DNA of 23,999 bases, from NCBI GenBank assembly GCA_031255055.1, contig JAIRTG010000097.1:1-23999 (forward strand), given 5' to 3'. This stretch comes from Prevotellaceae bacterium (lineage in GTDB: Bacteria; Bacteroidota; Bacteroidia; Bacteroidales; Paludibacteraceae). Positions 7,428 through 15,467 of the stretch are shown here, in pieces. Position numbers and translations under genes: made by a program. The notes beneath the pieces are model-generated. The model was given only the letters and a program-made list of their open reading frames with translations. It searched no databases and was not told where the DNA came from. Numbering within the stretch: the first letter of the stretch is position 1; each line of letters opens with the position of its first letter.

Positions 7428-8447
7428 ATGAAAGAAAAAATCAAACAATTGGCAAACGAGATTAGCGCGTTGAAAGCATCGGATATCGAAGAGCTGGAAG
7501 CTATCCGTATAAAATACTTGAGCAAAAAAGGCGAAGTTTCGAACTTGTTTAATGAGTTCAGAAATGTGCCGAATGAGGAAAAAAAGGAAATGGGGCAATT
7601 GTTGAATCAGTTGAAAGAAACGGCTCAGGAAAAAATAAACACACTGAAAGATGCGCTTAGTTCAAACGCGGCCGGAACTCAAAAGGAAGATTTGACGCGC
7701 ACAGCCGAAGCGCTTAAATTAGGTACGCGCCACCCTTTGTCATTGGTAAGAAACGAAATCATCCATATCTTTTCAAAAATCGGATTCGCGGTCGCCGAAG
7801 GCCCCGAAATAGAAGATGACTGGCATGTTTTCGGTGCACTGAACTTTCCGCCTGAACATCCCGCACGCGATATGCAGGATACATTTTTTATCGAAAAAAA
7901 TCCCGATATTTTACTGCGAACACATACGTCTTCGGTGCAGGTGCGTGTGATGGAGAAACAAAAACCACCGATTCGGCTGCTGTTTCCCGGACGTGTGTAC
8001 CGGAATGAAGCAATTTCTTACCGCGCCCATTGTTTTTTTCATCAGGTAGAAGGTTTGTATATCGACAAAGATGTGTCATTTGCCGATTTGAGGCAGGCGT
8101 TACTTTATTTTGCGAAAGAAATGTTTGGCGCTGAAACCGAAATACGCCTGCGCCCGTCTTATTTCCCTTTTACGGAACCAAGCGCTGAAATGGATATTTC
8201 ATGTAATATCTGCGGCGGAAAAGGATGCCCGTTTTGTAAACATACAGGCTGGGTTGAAATTTTAGGTTGCGGTATGGTTGACCCGAATGTTTTGAAAAAT
8301 TGCGGCATCGACCCCGATGAATATTCGGGTTACGCATTCGGTATGGGAGTTGAGCGTATTACAAATTTGAAATATCAAGTAAAAGACTTGCGGCTGTTCT
8401 CTGAAAACGACGTCCGGTTTTTAGAAGAATTTGAAGCCGTTTTATAA
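7428..8447 (+). CDS. pheS: Phenylalanyl-tRNA synthetase alpha subunit
   Basis: The cytoplasmic class II synthetase subunit pairs with PheT to charge tRNA-Phe. I use the ATG at 7428 (MKEKIKQLANEISALKA), giving 339 residues, which I recall as the usual Bacteroidales length; a GTG at 7389 in frame would add 13 residues that do not look conserved. Residues 1-90 form the N-terminal coiled coil with the IKYLSKKGEVSNLF signature. The catalytic domain has HPLSLVRNEI, GPEIEDDWHVFGALNFPPEH, motif 2 GRVYRNEAISYRAHCFFHQVEG and motif 3 AFGMGVERITNLKY. A Cys-rich insert, CNICGGKGCPFC, precedes motif 3. The partner pheT is not in this window, as often happens in this phylum. A terminator follows directly. 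Confidence 0.96.
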   Translation: MKEKIKQLANEISALKASDIEELEAIRIKYLSKKGEVSNLFNEFRNVPNEEKKEMGQLLNQLKETAQEKINTLKDALSSNAAGTQKEDLTRTAEALKLGTRHPLSLVRNEIIHIFSKIGFAVAEGPEIEDDWHVFGALNFPPEHPARDMQDTFFIEKNPDILLRTHTSSVQVRVMEKQKPPIRLLFPGRVYRNEAISYRAHCFFHQVEGLYIDKDVSFADLRQALLYFAKEMFGAETEIRLRPSYFPFTEPSAEMDISCNICGGKGCPFCKHTGWVEILGCGMVDPNVLKNCGIDPDEYSGYAFGMGVERITNLKYQVKDLRLFSENDVRFLEEFEAVL

Positions 8448-8455
8448 AAACCAAG

Positions 8456-8495
8456 AAGCCATCCCATCGTAATCCTTTGCGGGGTGGCTTTTTTA
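8456..8495 (+). terminator. Intrinsic terminator of pheS
   Basis: AAGCCATCCC (8456-8465) pairs with GGGGTGGCTT (8481-8490) over ten base pairs with one G-T wobble and a 15-nt loop, followed by a T run. It starts 9 bp after the pheS stop. Confidence 0.85.
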
Positions 8496-8528
8496 TTCGG
8501 AAAATATATTGACACGCTCCAATAAATT

Positions 8529-8570
8529 TCGCCCACCTGCCGTCCGGCAGTGGCGGTAAAGGATGGGCGA
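8529..8570. repeat. Two-tier inverted repeat in the pheS/polyprenyl synthase gap
   Basis: Outer arms TCGCCCA (8529-8535) and TGGGCGA (8564-8570) enclose an inner hairpin CTGCCG-TC-CGGCAG (8537-8550). The block is GC-rich within an AT-rich gap. It resembles the small dispersed dyads common in Bacteroidota intergenic DNA, but only one copy is in the window, so a repeat family is an inference. Confidence 0.45.
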
Positions 8571-8606
8571 CACGAGTTGAAAGTGCCTTCGAAGATAAAA
8601 AACCGT

Positions 8607-8659
8607 TTTCAATACAAGTTGAACAAAACAGAAATATATTGAAAATCTCATGTTCAACC
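8607..8659. other. Interleaved complementary arms with pseudoknot order
   Basis: TTTTCAATA (8607-8615) is complementary to TATTGAAAA (8638-8646), and GTTGAACA (8619-8626) to TGTTCAAC (8652-8659). The order arm1, arm2, arm1', arm2' is that of an H-type pseudoknot. The arms share a TTCAA/TTGAA core, so other pairings are possible. The rest of the 329-bp gene-free stretch (8448-8776) shows nothing recognizable besides the terminator and the GC-rich dyad. Confidence 0.3.
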
Positions 8660-8776
8660 TCTATCACATATCCATTTACAGCGCTTAAATCTGCATTGTT
8701 TCAAGCTGATTTTCGTTTATAAATAATTGGTAATTAGCCTGTAAAAATCAGGCGGGAATGAAGTTTTTCTGTAGGA

Positions 8777-9748
8777 TTAAATGTCGCGGGCGGCAGCAAA
8801 CTCAGCGCATATAATAAGCGATTTTTTTACATCGTTATCAGCAAACCCGCCAATCGCTTCGATGGCTCTATTTTTGTAAATCTCCATCTGTTTTTCGGCA
8901 TATTCAATACCGCCGTTTTCGTGTGCAAACCGGATAATTGTTTTGATATTTTCCGTCGAAAAATCATTGTAATTTATCCAATTGCTTATTTCTATTTTTT
9001 TCGCGCCTTCGGTATTTCGCAACGCATAAATCAACGGCAATGTTACTTTCCCTTCGCGAATATCATTTTGAGTTGGTTTCCCGATTTTAATATCTTCGTA
9101 ATAATCGAAAATATCATCTTTCAACTGAAAACAAATACCGAGATTTTCTCCGTAATCATACATCGCTTCTATTTGCGTTTTGCTTGCATCAACAGATATT
9201 GCTCCAACTTTGGCGCTGGCGGCAAAAAGCGCCGCGGTTTTTTTCCGGATGACATTAAAATAATCATCTTCGCTCATCCCGCTTTTTTGCGTGTTTGCCA
9301 ATTGCAACAATTCGCCGTCGGCCAAAAGTACACCAATATTCGAAATGCAATCCAAAATTTTCAGGCTTTCCGTCTTTGTAGCATAGAGCAAGGAATTTGA
9401 CAGCATGTAATCACCTGACAAAACTGCGGCTTTATTATTCCAGCGGGCATTTATCGACGGTTTTCCCCGGCGCTCCAATGTTTCGTCAACGACGTCGTCG
9501 TGCATCAAACTCGCATTGTGAAGTAATTCCAACGATAAAGCGCTGTTGATTGTTTTCTCATTGACAACGCCGCAAAGTTTTGCCGACAACAAAGTGATTG
9601 TCGGGCGCAAAAGTTTGCCCGTGCGCTCCAAAAGAAACTCGTGAATGCTCGCAAGCAGGGGATTATCGGTTTTCAACGCCTCGGAAAAAGCTTGCTGAAA
9701 AAGCAGCATCTCCTGTTTTATCGGCTGACGTATAGCTTTAATATCCAT
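8777..9748 (-). CDS. Polyprenyl diphosphate synthase (long-chain, trans)
   Basis: The enzyme elongates allylic diphosphates with isopentenyl diphosphate to make the side chain of quinones. With the ATG at 9748 it has 323 residues. The first aspartate-rich motif is LMHDDVVDETLERRGKPS (Asp84, Asp85, Asp88) and the second is QLKDDIFDY (Asp211, Asp212, Asp215), with GKLLRPT near 44-50 and a small-residue stretch before the first motif (LLHNAS). A longer frame from a TTG at 9793 exists but contains a consensus -7 promoter element, so I reject it. Chain length, probably C30 to C40, cannot be set by eye; heptaprenyl or octaprenyl synthases (HepT, IspB) are the closest named relatives. It converges with pheS. 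Confidence 0.92.
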   Translation of the reverse strand: MDIKAIRQPIKQEMLLFQQAFSEALKTDNPLLASIHEFLLERTGKLLRPTITLLSAKLCGVVNEKTINSALSLELLHNASLMHDDVVDETLERRGKPSINARWNNKAAVLSGDYMLSNSLLYATKTESLKILDCISNIGVLLADGELLQLANTQKSGMSEDDYFNVIRKKTAALFAASAKVGAISVDASKTQIEAMYDYGENLGICFQLKDDIFDYYEDIKIGKPTQNDIREGKVTLPLIYALRNTEGAKKIEISNWINYNDFSTENIKTIIRFAHENGGIEYAEKQMEIYKNRAIEAIGGFADNDVKKSLIICAEFAAARDI

Positions 9749-9780
9749 TAACAACAAATGTTCAATTGTAATGATTTTCG

Positions 9781-9788
9781 CAAAAGTA
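9781..9788 (-). promoter_or_regulatory. -7 element for the polyprenyl synthase gene
   Basis: Minus-strand TACTTTTG matches TAnnTTTG. It sits 32 bp before the ATG at 9748, giving a leader of about 25 nt, and supports that start over the upstream TTG at 9793. No clear -33 box was seen. Confidence 0.6.
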
Positions 9789-9890
9789 AGCAATTTTAGA
9801 AATTGTTTTGTTTTCGGCCTTCTATTCTCTGTTAAAATTTAATTACTTTTACGGTCTGTTTAAGAAAATTCCGCATAAAAAGACAAATAT

Positions 9891-12707
9891 ATGAAAAAAC
9901 TTCTTCTTTGGGATGCTTATGCCATTATTTACAGGGCTTATTACGCGCTTATCCGCAATCCGCGCATTAATTCAAAGGGACTAAACACCTCCGCTATTTT
10001 CGGGTTTGTCAATACTTTTAATGATGTTATCAGGCGCGAAAATCCAACACATATTGCAGTGGCTTTCGACCCTGCCGGGCCGACGTTCCGCCACGAAATG
10101 TACGAAGCATACAAGGCACAGCGCGAACAAACACCCGAAGATATAAAAAAATCGGTCCCGATCATAAAAGAGATTATCAAAGCATACAATGTACCGATTT
10201 TGGAAATGCCCGGTTTTGAAGCCGACGATGTCATCGGAACCATTTCAAAACAGGCCGAAAAGAGAGGTTTTGAAGTGCTGATGGTTACGCCCGACAAGGA
10301 TTACGGACAGTTGGTGACCGACCGTGTTTTTATGTACCGCCCAAAACACACGGGCGGATTCGAGAAAATGGGCCCCGAAGAAGTGAAGAAAAAATTCAAT
10401 GTCCAACGTCAGGAACAGGTCATTGATTTGCTGGGCTTGATGGGCGATTCGTCGGATAATATTCCCGGTTGTCCGGGTGTGGGCGATAAAATCGCAGCGA
10501 AACTGCTCAACGAGTTCGGCAGTATCGACGCATTGCTCGAACGCACCAATGAACTCAAAGGCGCGCTGAAAACAAAAATTGAGGAAAATGTAGAATTGAT
10601 AAAATTTTCGCGGTTTTTGGCGACTATCAAAACAGATGTGCCCATCGAACTGAACGAAAAAGAACTTGAAACAGAACAGCCGAACGAGGAGAAAATACGT
10701 GAAATCTTTGAAGAACTTGAGTTTCGCTCTTTTCTGACAAGATTAGGCGCACCGGAAAAGCCGAAAACGGAAGAAAAAAAATCCGTGCCGAACCAGCAAA
10801 TGTCGCTTTTCGACAGCTACGAAACCGAAACAAACAATGAGCGGAAAGAAGTGCATTTCTCCGAAAAAATGGAAGAAATATCAGGCCTGACCAATCTGAA
10901 AACGATTTTAGAAACAGAACACAGCTACCATTTGATTGATACAAAAGAAAAACGCGCCGACTTAATTTCAAAACTTTTTGCGCAAAAATCGGTTTGTTTC
11001 GATACCGAAACAACAGGCGTAGATGTGTTTACGGCCGAAATGGTCGGTCTGTCGTTCTGTTTCAAAAAAGGAGAAGCCTATTATATACCGCTTCCCGCTG
11101 ATACAACGGCGGCAAACGATATTTTAAAGGAGTTCAAAGCGTTTTTCCAGAGCGAGCATATCGAAAAAATCGGACAGAACATGAAATTCGACTTGCTGAT
11201 GCTCTCTGAGTACGGTATTGAGTTGAAAGGAAAGCTTTTCGACACGATGATTGCGCATTACCTGATTCAACCCGAACTCCGGCACGGCATGGATTATCTG
11301 GCCGAAATATACCTGAAATACCGCACGATTCACTACGAAGATTTGGTCGGGCCGAAAGGGAAAAAACAAGCTGATATTCGCACAGTCGATTTGAATGTTC
11401 TATGTGATTATGCTTCCGAAGATGCCGATATAACTTTTCAACTGAAAACGATTCTGGAAGAAAAGTTGAAAAAAAATGACTTGGAGAATCTGTTTTATGA
11501 AATTGAAATGCCTTTGATGCAAGTGCTCGCCAAAATGGAGCAGACAGGTGTGCGCATCGACGGCGAAGCGTTGAAGCAAAGTTCAATCATACTGACTGAC
11601 GAAATGCTGCAAGTCGAAAATGAAATCCGTCAGATGGCAGGCGTTTCATTCAATATCAGCTCGGCAAAACAGGTCGGAGAGGTATTGTTCGACCAAATGA
11701 AAATTGATGAAAAAGCAAAGAAGACAAAAACAGGACAATATTCCACGTCGGAAGATGTGCTCGAAAAACTGAAATCGAAACATCCGATCGTAGGAAAAAT
11801 ATTGGAATATCGCGGGTTGAAAAAACTCCTCAGTACATATATCGACGCTTTGCCCGAACTGATTAATCCGGGAACAGGGAAAGTGCATACTTCGTACAAC
11901 CAAACGGTGACCTCGACAGGGCGATTGAGTTCAAGCAATCCGAATCTGCAAAACATTCCGATTCGCGACGCGCAAGGAAAAGAAATCCGTAAAGCGTTCA
12001 TTCCCGACGACGGCAGCGTGTTTTTAAGCGCTGATTATTCGCAAATCGAATTGCGCATCATGGCGCATTTGAGCGAAGATGAAAATATGCTCGACGCTTT
12101 CAATGCGGGGCTCGACATTCACACCGCAACTGCCGCTAAAATCTATAAAGTGGATTTGGACAAGGTTACGCCCGATATGCGCCGGAAAGCCAAAACAGCG
12201 AATTTCGGGATTATTTACGGTATATCGGTATTCGGGCTGGCCGACCGCCTGAACATTCCGCGCGGCGAAGCCAAAGATTTGATTGACGGATATTTTGCTA
12301 CATATTCATCGGTAAAGGCTTATATGGACGCCAGTATTCAAAAAGCGAAGGAAAACGGCTACGTGGAAACCCTGCTTGGGCGTAAACGCTATTTGAGCGA
12401 CATTAATTCGCAAAACAGTATTGTGCGCGGGTACGCCGAACGAAATGCCATCAATGCGCCGATTCAGGGAACCGCCGCCGATATTATCAAAATAGCGATG
12501 GTGCGCATTTACAAACGGTTTATCGATGAAAATATTCAGGCTAAAATGATTATGCAAGTACACGATGAACTAAACTTTACCGTTCCCGAAAACGAATTGG
12601 ATAAAGTGAAAAAACTCGTATCCGAAGAAATGGAAAAAGCGCTTGCGCTGAAAGTTGTCCTGATTGCAGATACCGGTGTCGGGAAAAATTGGCTCGAAGC
12701 GCATTAA
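9891..12707 (+). CDS. polA: DNA polymerase I
   Basis: The 938-residue protein removes RNA primers and fills gaps during replication and repair. All three domains are present. The 5'-3' exonuclease domain (1 to about 290) has EADDVIGT, TPDKDYGQLV and LMGDSSDNIPGCPGVGDKIA. The 3'-5' proofreading domain (about 345-530) keeps its acidic residues: FDTETTG near 369, GQNMKFDLLML, and DYASEDADITFQL. The polymerase domain (about 545-938) has motif A DYSQIELRIMAHLSED near 715, motif B RRKAKTANFGIIYG near 763 and motif C QVHDEL near 890. The proofreading site looks intact, unlike in Taq polymerase. An acidic linker with EKPKTEEKKSVPNQQ at about 295-310 joins the first two domains. A TACTTTTA box at 9844-9851 may be its promoter. 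Confidence 0.97.
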   Translation: MKKLLLWDAYAIIYRAYYALIRNPRINSKGLNTSAIFGFVNTFNDVIRRENPTHIAVAFDPAGPTFRHEMYEAYKAQREQTPEDIKKSVPIIKEIIKAYNVPILEMPGFEADDVIGTISKQAEKRGFEVLMVTPDKDYGQLVTDRVFMYRPKHTGGFEKMGPEEVKKKFNVQRQEQVIDLLGLMGDSSDNIPGCPGVGDKIAAKLLNEFGSIDALLERTNELKGALKTKIEENVELIKFSRFLATIKTDVPIELNEKELETEQPNEEKIREIFEELEFRSFLTRLGAPEKPKTEEKKSVPNQQMSLFDSYETETNNERKEVHFSEKMEEISGLTNLKTILETEHSYHLIDTKEKRADLISKLFAQKSVCFDTETTGVDVFTAEMVGLSFCFKKGEAYYIPLPADTTAANDILKEFKAFFQSEHIEKIGQNMKFDLLMLSEYGIELKGKLFDTMIAHYLIQPELRHGMDYLAEIYLKYRTIHYEDLVGPKGKKQADIRTVDLNVLCDYASEDADITFQLKTILEEKLKKNDLENLFYEIEMPLMQVLAKMEQTGVRIDGEALKQSSIILTDEMLQVENEIRQMAGVSFNISSAKQVGEVLFDQMKIDEKAKKTKTGQYSTSEDVLEKLKSKHPIVGKILEYRGLKKLLSTYIDALPELINPGTGKVHTSYNQTVTSTGRLSSSNPNLQNIPIRDAQGKEIRKAFIPDDGSVFLSADYSQIELRIMAHLSEDENMLDAFNAGLDIHTATAAKIYKVDLDKVTPDMRRKAKTANFGIIYGISVFGLADRLNIPRGEAKDLIDGYFATYSSVKAYMDASIQKAKENGYVETLLGRKRYLSDINSQNSIVRGYAERNAINAPIQGTAADIIKIAMVRIYKRFIDENIQAKMIMQVHDELNFTVPENELDKVKKLVSEEMEKALALKVVLIADTGVGKNWLEAH

Positions 12708-12750
12708 AATCGGTTCAACATTTCAATGAACAATTATTTTTGACAATAAT

Positions 12751-13380
12751 ATGATTACAACTGTTTTATTTGATTTCGACGGCGTTATTGTCGAAACAGA
12801 ATCGCAATACGATGATTTTTACGACAAGCTGTCGGAAGAATTGAACTTGGACATTCCCAATTTTGCAGCGCAGATCAAAGGCATGCAATTGAAAGAGGTG
12901 CTTCATCTGAAATTCCCCTTTCTGCCCGAAGCAACGAAACAAAAAATAATCGAAAGAACCATTGATTTTGACTTGCAAATGGATTATCCGCTTGTTGCGG
13001 GAGTGATGGATTTTATTGATTCGTTGAAGAAAAGCAATTTCACGATTGGACTGGTAACGAGTTCTATGAAAGAAAAAATGGACATTGCCATGGCAAAATT
13101 AGGTATTCAACACCTTTTTGACACCGTTGTTGTCGGCGATGAAATCAGCAAAGGGAAACCCGACCCGATGTGCTATCTGACGGCAGCTCAAAAACTGCAT
13201 AAAAAACCGTCGGAATGTATCGTCTTTGAAGATTCGATGGCCGGAATTGAATCCGCTTTGGCTGCGGGCATGAAAGTGGTTGGCGTCGCCACGACACTTT
13301 CGCAGCAGGAATTATCCGCAAAAGTTGAGCGTGTTATTCCCGATTTTCTGAACCGGACGATTGAGCCGCTTATCCTGTAA
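12751..13380 (+). CDS. HAD-superfamily hydrolase, beta-phosphoglucomutase-like
   Basis: The 209-residue protein has the HAD fold with a cap domain. Motif I is LFDFDGVIVETES (Asp8 nucleophile, Asp10), motif II is VTSS near 101-104, the conserved Lys is in GKPDP near 134-138 and motif IV is VFEDSMAGIESALAAGM near 156-172. The helical cap between motif I and II (residues 16-80) marks subfamily I, which includes beta-phosphoglucomutase and phosphoglycolate phosphatase-like enzymes. The substrate cannot be read from sequence. It begins 43 bp after polA, with a TATTTTTG box at 12735-12742 very close to the ATG, so a separate, nearly leaderless transcript is possible. It is 36 bp upstream of the NUDIX gene and may be co-transcribed with it. 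Confidence 0.9.
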   Translation: MITTVLFDFDGVIVETESQYDDFYDKLSEELNLDIPNFAAQIKGMQLKEVLHLKFPFLPEATKQKIIERTIDFDLQMDYPLVAGVMDFIDSLKKSNFTIGLVTSSMKEKMDIAMAKLGIQHLFDTVVVGDEISKGKPDPMCYLTAAQKLHKKPSECIVFEDSMAGIESALAAGMKVVGVATTLSQQELSAKVERVIPDFLNRTIEPLIL

Positions 13381-13416
13381 AACAAGCAAAAGCAATTCAA
13401 ACACGACTATATACGT

Positions 13417-14043
13417 ATGTCTGTACGAAAAGAGCTGCATCTCATTTCTCAAAAAATCAGGGCTTTGTCGCAAAACGGATTGGTGTATGCCGAAAACGAA
13501 TACGACAGGGAACGTTACGAAGAGCTTTTTAACTTGAGCAATAAAATAAGCGCGCTTATTCACCAACAGGATATTGGATTAATTGAAAAATGTTTCACGC
13601 TTCAGGACGATTATGTAACTCCTAAAACCGATGTGCGGGCTGTTGTTTTTAACGAAAACAATGAGATTCTTTTGGTACAGGAAAAAGCCGACGCCCGTTG
13701 GTCGCTTCCGGGAGGATGGGCCGACGTTGGGTTCTCGCCGGTGGAAGTCGCCGAAAAAGAAGTGAAAGAAGAAACAGGATTGGACGTAAAAGCAAAACGT
13801 TTGCTGGCGGTTCTCGACAAGCAAAAACACCCGCATCCGCCGGCAGCACATTATGTGTACAAAATATTCATCCTGTGCGAAATTACCGGAGGAGCGTTTT
13901 CGCAGGCTTTTGATATTTTGGACAAAGGCTTTTTCAAACAAGGCCAACTCCCGCCGCTGTCGAAAGAACGGGTATTAATAGAACAGATTGATTTGATGTT
14001 TGAATACAACAACAATCCGACAAAAGAAGCTATAATTGATTAA
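13417..14043 (+). CDS. NUDIX hydrolase with N-terminal Nudix_N-type domain
   Basis: The 208-residue protein has an N-terminal helical segment (1 to about 65) and a C-terminal NUDIX domain from TDVRAVVFNENNEILLVQEK. The Nudix box region reads LPGGWADVGFSPVEVAEKEV followed by KEETGL. The metal-binding REUxEExGU part is kept as KEVKEETGL, but the Glu usually found seven residues after the first box Gly is Phe (GWADVGF). I recall aromatic residues there in this NUDIX subgroup, so it may be a family trait rather than damage. It should hydrolyse a nucleoside diphosphate linked to another group, for example ADP-ribose, but the substrate is not determined. It sits 36 bp after the HAD gene. Confidence 0.88.
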   Translation: MSVRKELHLISQKIRALSQNGLVYAENEYDRERYEELFNLSNKISALIHQQDIGLIEKCFTLQDDYVTPKTDVRAVVFNENNEILLVQEKADARWSLPGGWADVGFSPVEVAEKEVKEETGLDVKAKRLLAVLDKQKHPHPPAAHYVYKIFILCEITGGAFSQAFDILDKGFFKQGQLPPLSKERVLIEQIDLMFEYNNNPTKEAIID

Positions 14044-14165
14044 AAAGTTCTAAAAAATAGGCCCGCTGCGTTGTTTTTATATTAATTTGGGCTGTTTTTC
14101 GTTTAGAAGAATGATGTAAAGTAATTATTCTTAACGAAATAATTTTTTATTCCCGATTAAATAAC

Positions 14166-14173
14166 TATTTTTG
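14166..14173 (+). promoter_or_regulatory. -7 element for bamD-rpoZ
   Basis: TATTTTTG matches TAnnTTTG, 17 bp before the bamD ATG. At 19-bp spacing upstream there is TTTT (14143-14146), a one-base miss to the -33 TTTG. The 147-bp gap after the NUDIX gene and the weak GCCC/GGGC hairpin near 14062-14094 suggest a separate transcript. Confidence 0.55.
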
Positions 14174-14190
14174 CACTCCAATTTTCCGAC

Positions 14191-15003
14191 ATGAAAAAAT
14201 ACCTTTTTCTTTTAATAGCAGTATTTACGCTGTTTTCGTGCAGCGAGTATCAAAAGTTACTCAAAAGTACCGACCCCGAGTTGAAATATACAAAGGCGGT
14301 AGAGTATTTTGAGAAAGGTGATTTTACGCGCGCACAAACATTGTTTGAAGAAGTCAAAGCATATTACAGAGGGACAGAACGCTCGGAACTCATTTTAAAT
14401 TATCTGGCTGATTCGTATATGGGTCAGAAAGACTATTTTTCGGCAAGCGAACACTACAATCTGTATATCAGGTCATACCCGAAAGGGAAATTTGCCGAAA
14501 ATGCTAAATTCATGGTCGGATATTGCCATTACCTGCAATCGCCCGATCCCCGTTTAGATCAGGAATCGACGATTCTGGCAATCAATAATTTTCAGGAGTT
14601 TGTGGATATTTATCCGCAAAGTGACCGCGTGCCGGAAGCCAATAAGCTGTTATTCGAAATGAAAAATAAGCTTGCGTACAAAGAATACCTGAATGCAAAA
14701 TTGTATTTCGATTTGGGAAATTACAGGGGAACGACACTTGACAATTATTATATTTCGGCTATCACGACCGCCGAAAGCGGATTGCGAAATTATCCCGAAT
14801 CTTCATACAGGGAAGATTTTTCAATCATTATTTTAAACTCAAAATACCAGCAAGCCGTGCAAAGTTTTGAAGAATTGAAAGTGGACCGCTATCGAAATGT
14901 GATTGATGAATATTACAATTATACCAACGAATATCCTAACGGAAAATTCGTAAAACAAGCAGAAAAGTTTTTTAACGAAGCAAAAAAAATAGTGAAAGAT
15001 TAA
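14191..15003 (+). CDS. bamD: Outer-membrane assembly lipoprotein BamD
   Basis: The 270-residue lipoprotein is the TPR component of the BAM complex that inserts beta-barrel proteins into the outer membrane. The N-terminus MKKYLFLLIAVFTLFSC is a lipoprotein signal with the lipobox ending at Cys17, followed by SEYQKLLKSTDPELKYTKA. TPR-like helical repeats follow: AVEYFEKGDFTRAQTLFEEV, YLADSYMGQKDYFSASEHY, and later ITTAESGLRNYP. Length fits the Bacteroidota form. rpoZ starts 6 bp after its stop, so they are one transcript. The pairing with rpoZ and then coaBC is a gene order I know from this phylum. Confidence 0.93.
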   Translation: MKKYLFLLIAVFTLFSCSEYQKLLKSTDPELKYTKAVEYFEKGDFTRAQTLFEEVKAYYRGTERSELILNYLADSYMGQKDYFSASEHYNLYIRSYPKGKFAENAKFMVGYCHYLQSPDPRLDQESTILAINNFQEFVDIYPQSDRVPEANKLLFEMKNKLAYKEYLNAKLYFDLGNYRGTTLDNYYISAITTAESGLRNYPESSYREDFSIIILNSKYQQAVQSFEELKVDRYRNVIDEYYNYTNEYPNGKFVKQAEKFFNEAKKIVKD

Positions 15004-15009
15004 AATATT

Positions 15010-15339
15010 ATGGACTATAAAAAATTAAACGCGCCGTCGAATACGATTACCCGGGACATGAACAGCCTGAGTTTGGAAGTGGGTAACCTTTACGAAACAG
15101 TTGACATCATTGCCAAACGTGCAAATCAAATCAGCGCTGAATTGAAGCAGGAACTGGAAAAAAAATTACAGGAGTTTGCTTCTTTCAGTGACAATATCGA
15201 AGAGGTTTTCGAAAACAGGGAACAAATAGAGATTTCGCGTTTTTACGAAAAAATGCCGAAACCTACTTTGTTGGCAACACAGGAATTTGTTGAAGACAAA
15301 GTTTATTTTCGGAATACCATTAAAGACAAATTAGGATAG
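15010..15339 (+). CDS. rpoZ: RNA polymerase omega subunit (Rpb6 family)
   Basis: The 109-residue protein begins MDYKKLNAPSNTITRDMNSL and contains NLYETVDIIAKRANQISAEL, the omega/Rpb6 helix with the conserved AKRA core, then FASFSDNIEEVFENREQIEI. This is the longer omega form of Bacteroidota. It supports assembly of the beta' subunit into core RNA polymerase. It follows bamD with a 6-bp gap and is followed by a perfect 12-bp hairpin that probably ends the transcript. Confidence 0.9.
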   Translation: MDYKKLNAPSNTITRDMNSLSLEVGNLYETVDIIAKRANQISAELKQELEKKLQEFASFSDNIEEVFENREQIEISRFYEKMPKPTLLATQEFVEDKVYFRNTIKDKLG

Positions 15340-15362
15340 TAGTTTTTTCTATAGCAACAAAT

Positions 15363-15405
15363 GAAAGAATATCATCTCTCAAATATGCGGAGTTGATATT
15401 CTTTC
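15363..15405 (+). terminator. Hairpin, probable terminator of bamD-rpoZ
   Basis: GAAAGAATATCA (15363-15374) pairs perfectly with TGATATTCTTTC (15394-15405); the loop is 19 nt. Only a short T-rich stretch (TGTTT) follows, so termination may be partial. Confidence 0.6.
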
Positions 15406-15434
15406 TGTTTATGCGAGTTTCAATTCATTTTTTG

Positions 15435-15442
15435 TATTTTTG
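15435..15442 (+). promoter_or_regulatory. -7 element for coaBC-DUF4835-recN
   Basis: TATTTTTG matches TAnnTTTG, 25 bp before the coaBC ATG. No clean -33 box at 19 bp; a GTTT lies a few bases further out. Confidence 0.55.
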
Positions 15443-15467
15443 TGTTTCAAGTATTTGATTAAAGCAG

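Noticed and set aside
7389..7430. pheS starting at GTG 7389
   Set aside because: The ATG at 7428 gives the usual 339-residue protein with a typical N-terminus.
8777..9793. Polyprenyl synthase starting at TTG 9793
   Set aside because: The extension contains a consensus -7 element and is not like family N-termini; ATG 9748 preferred.
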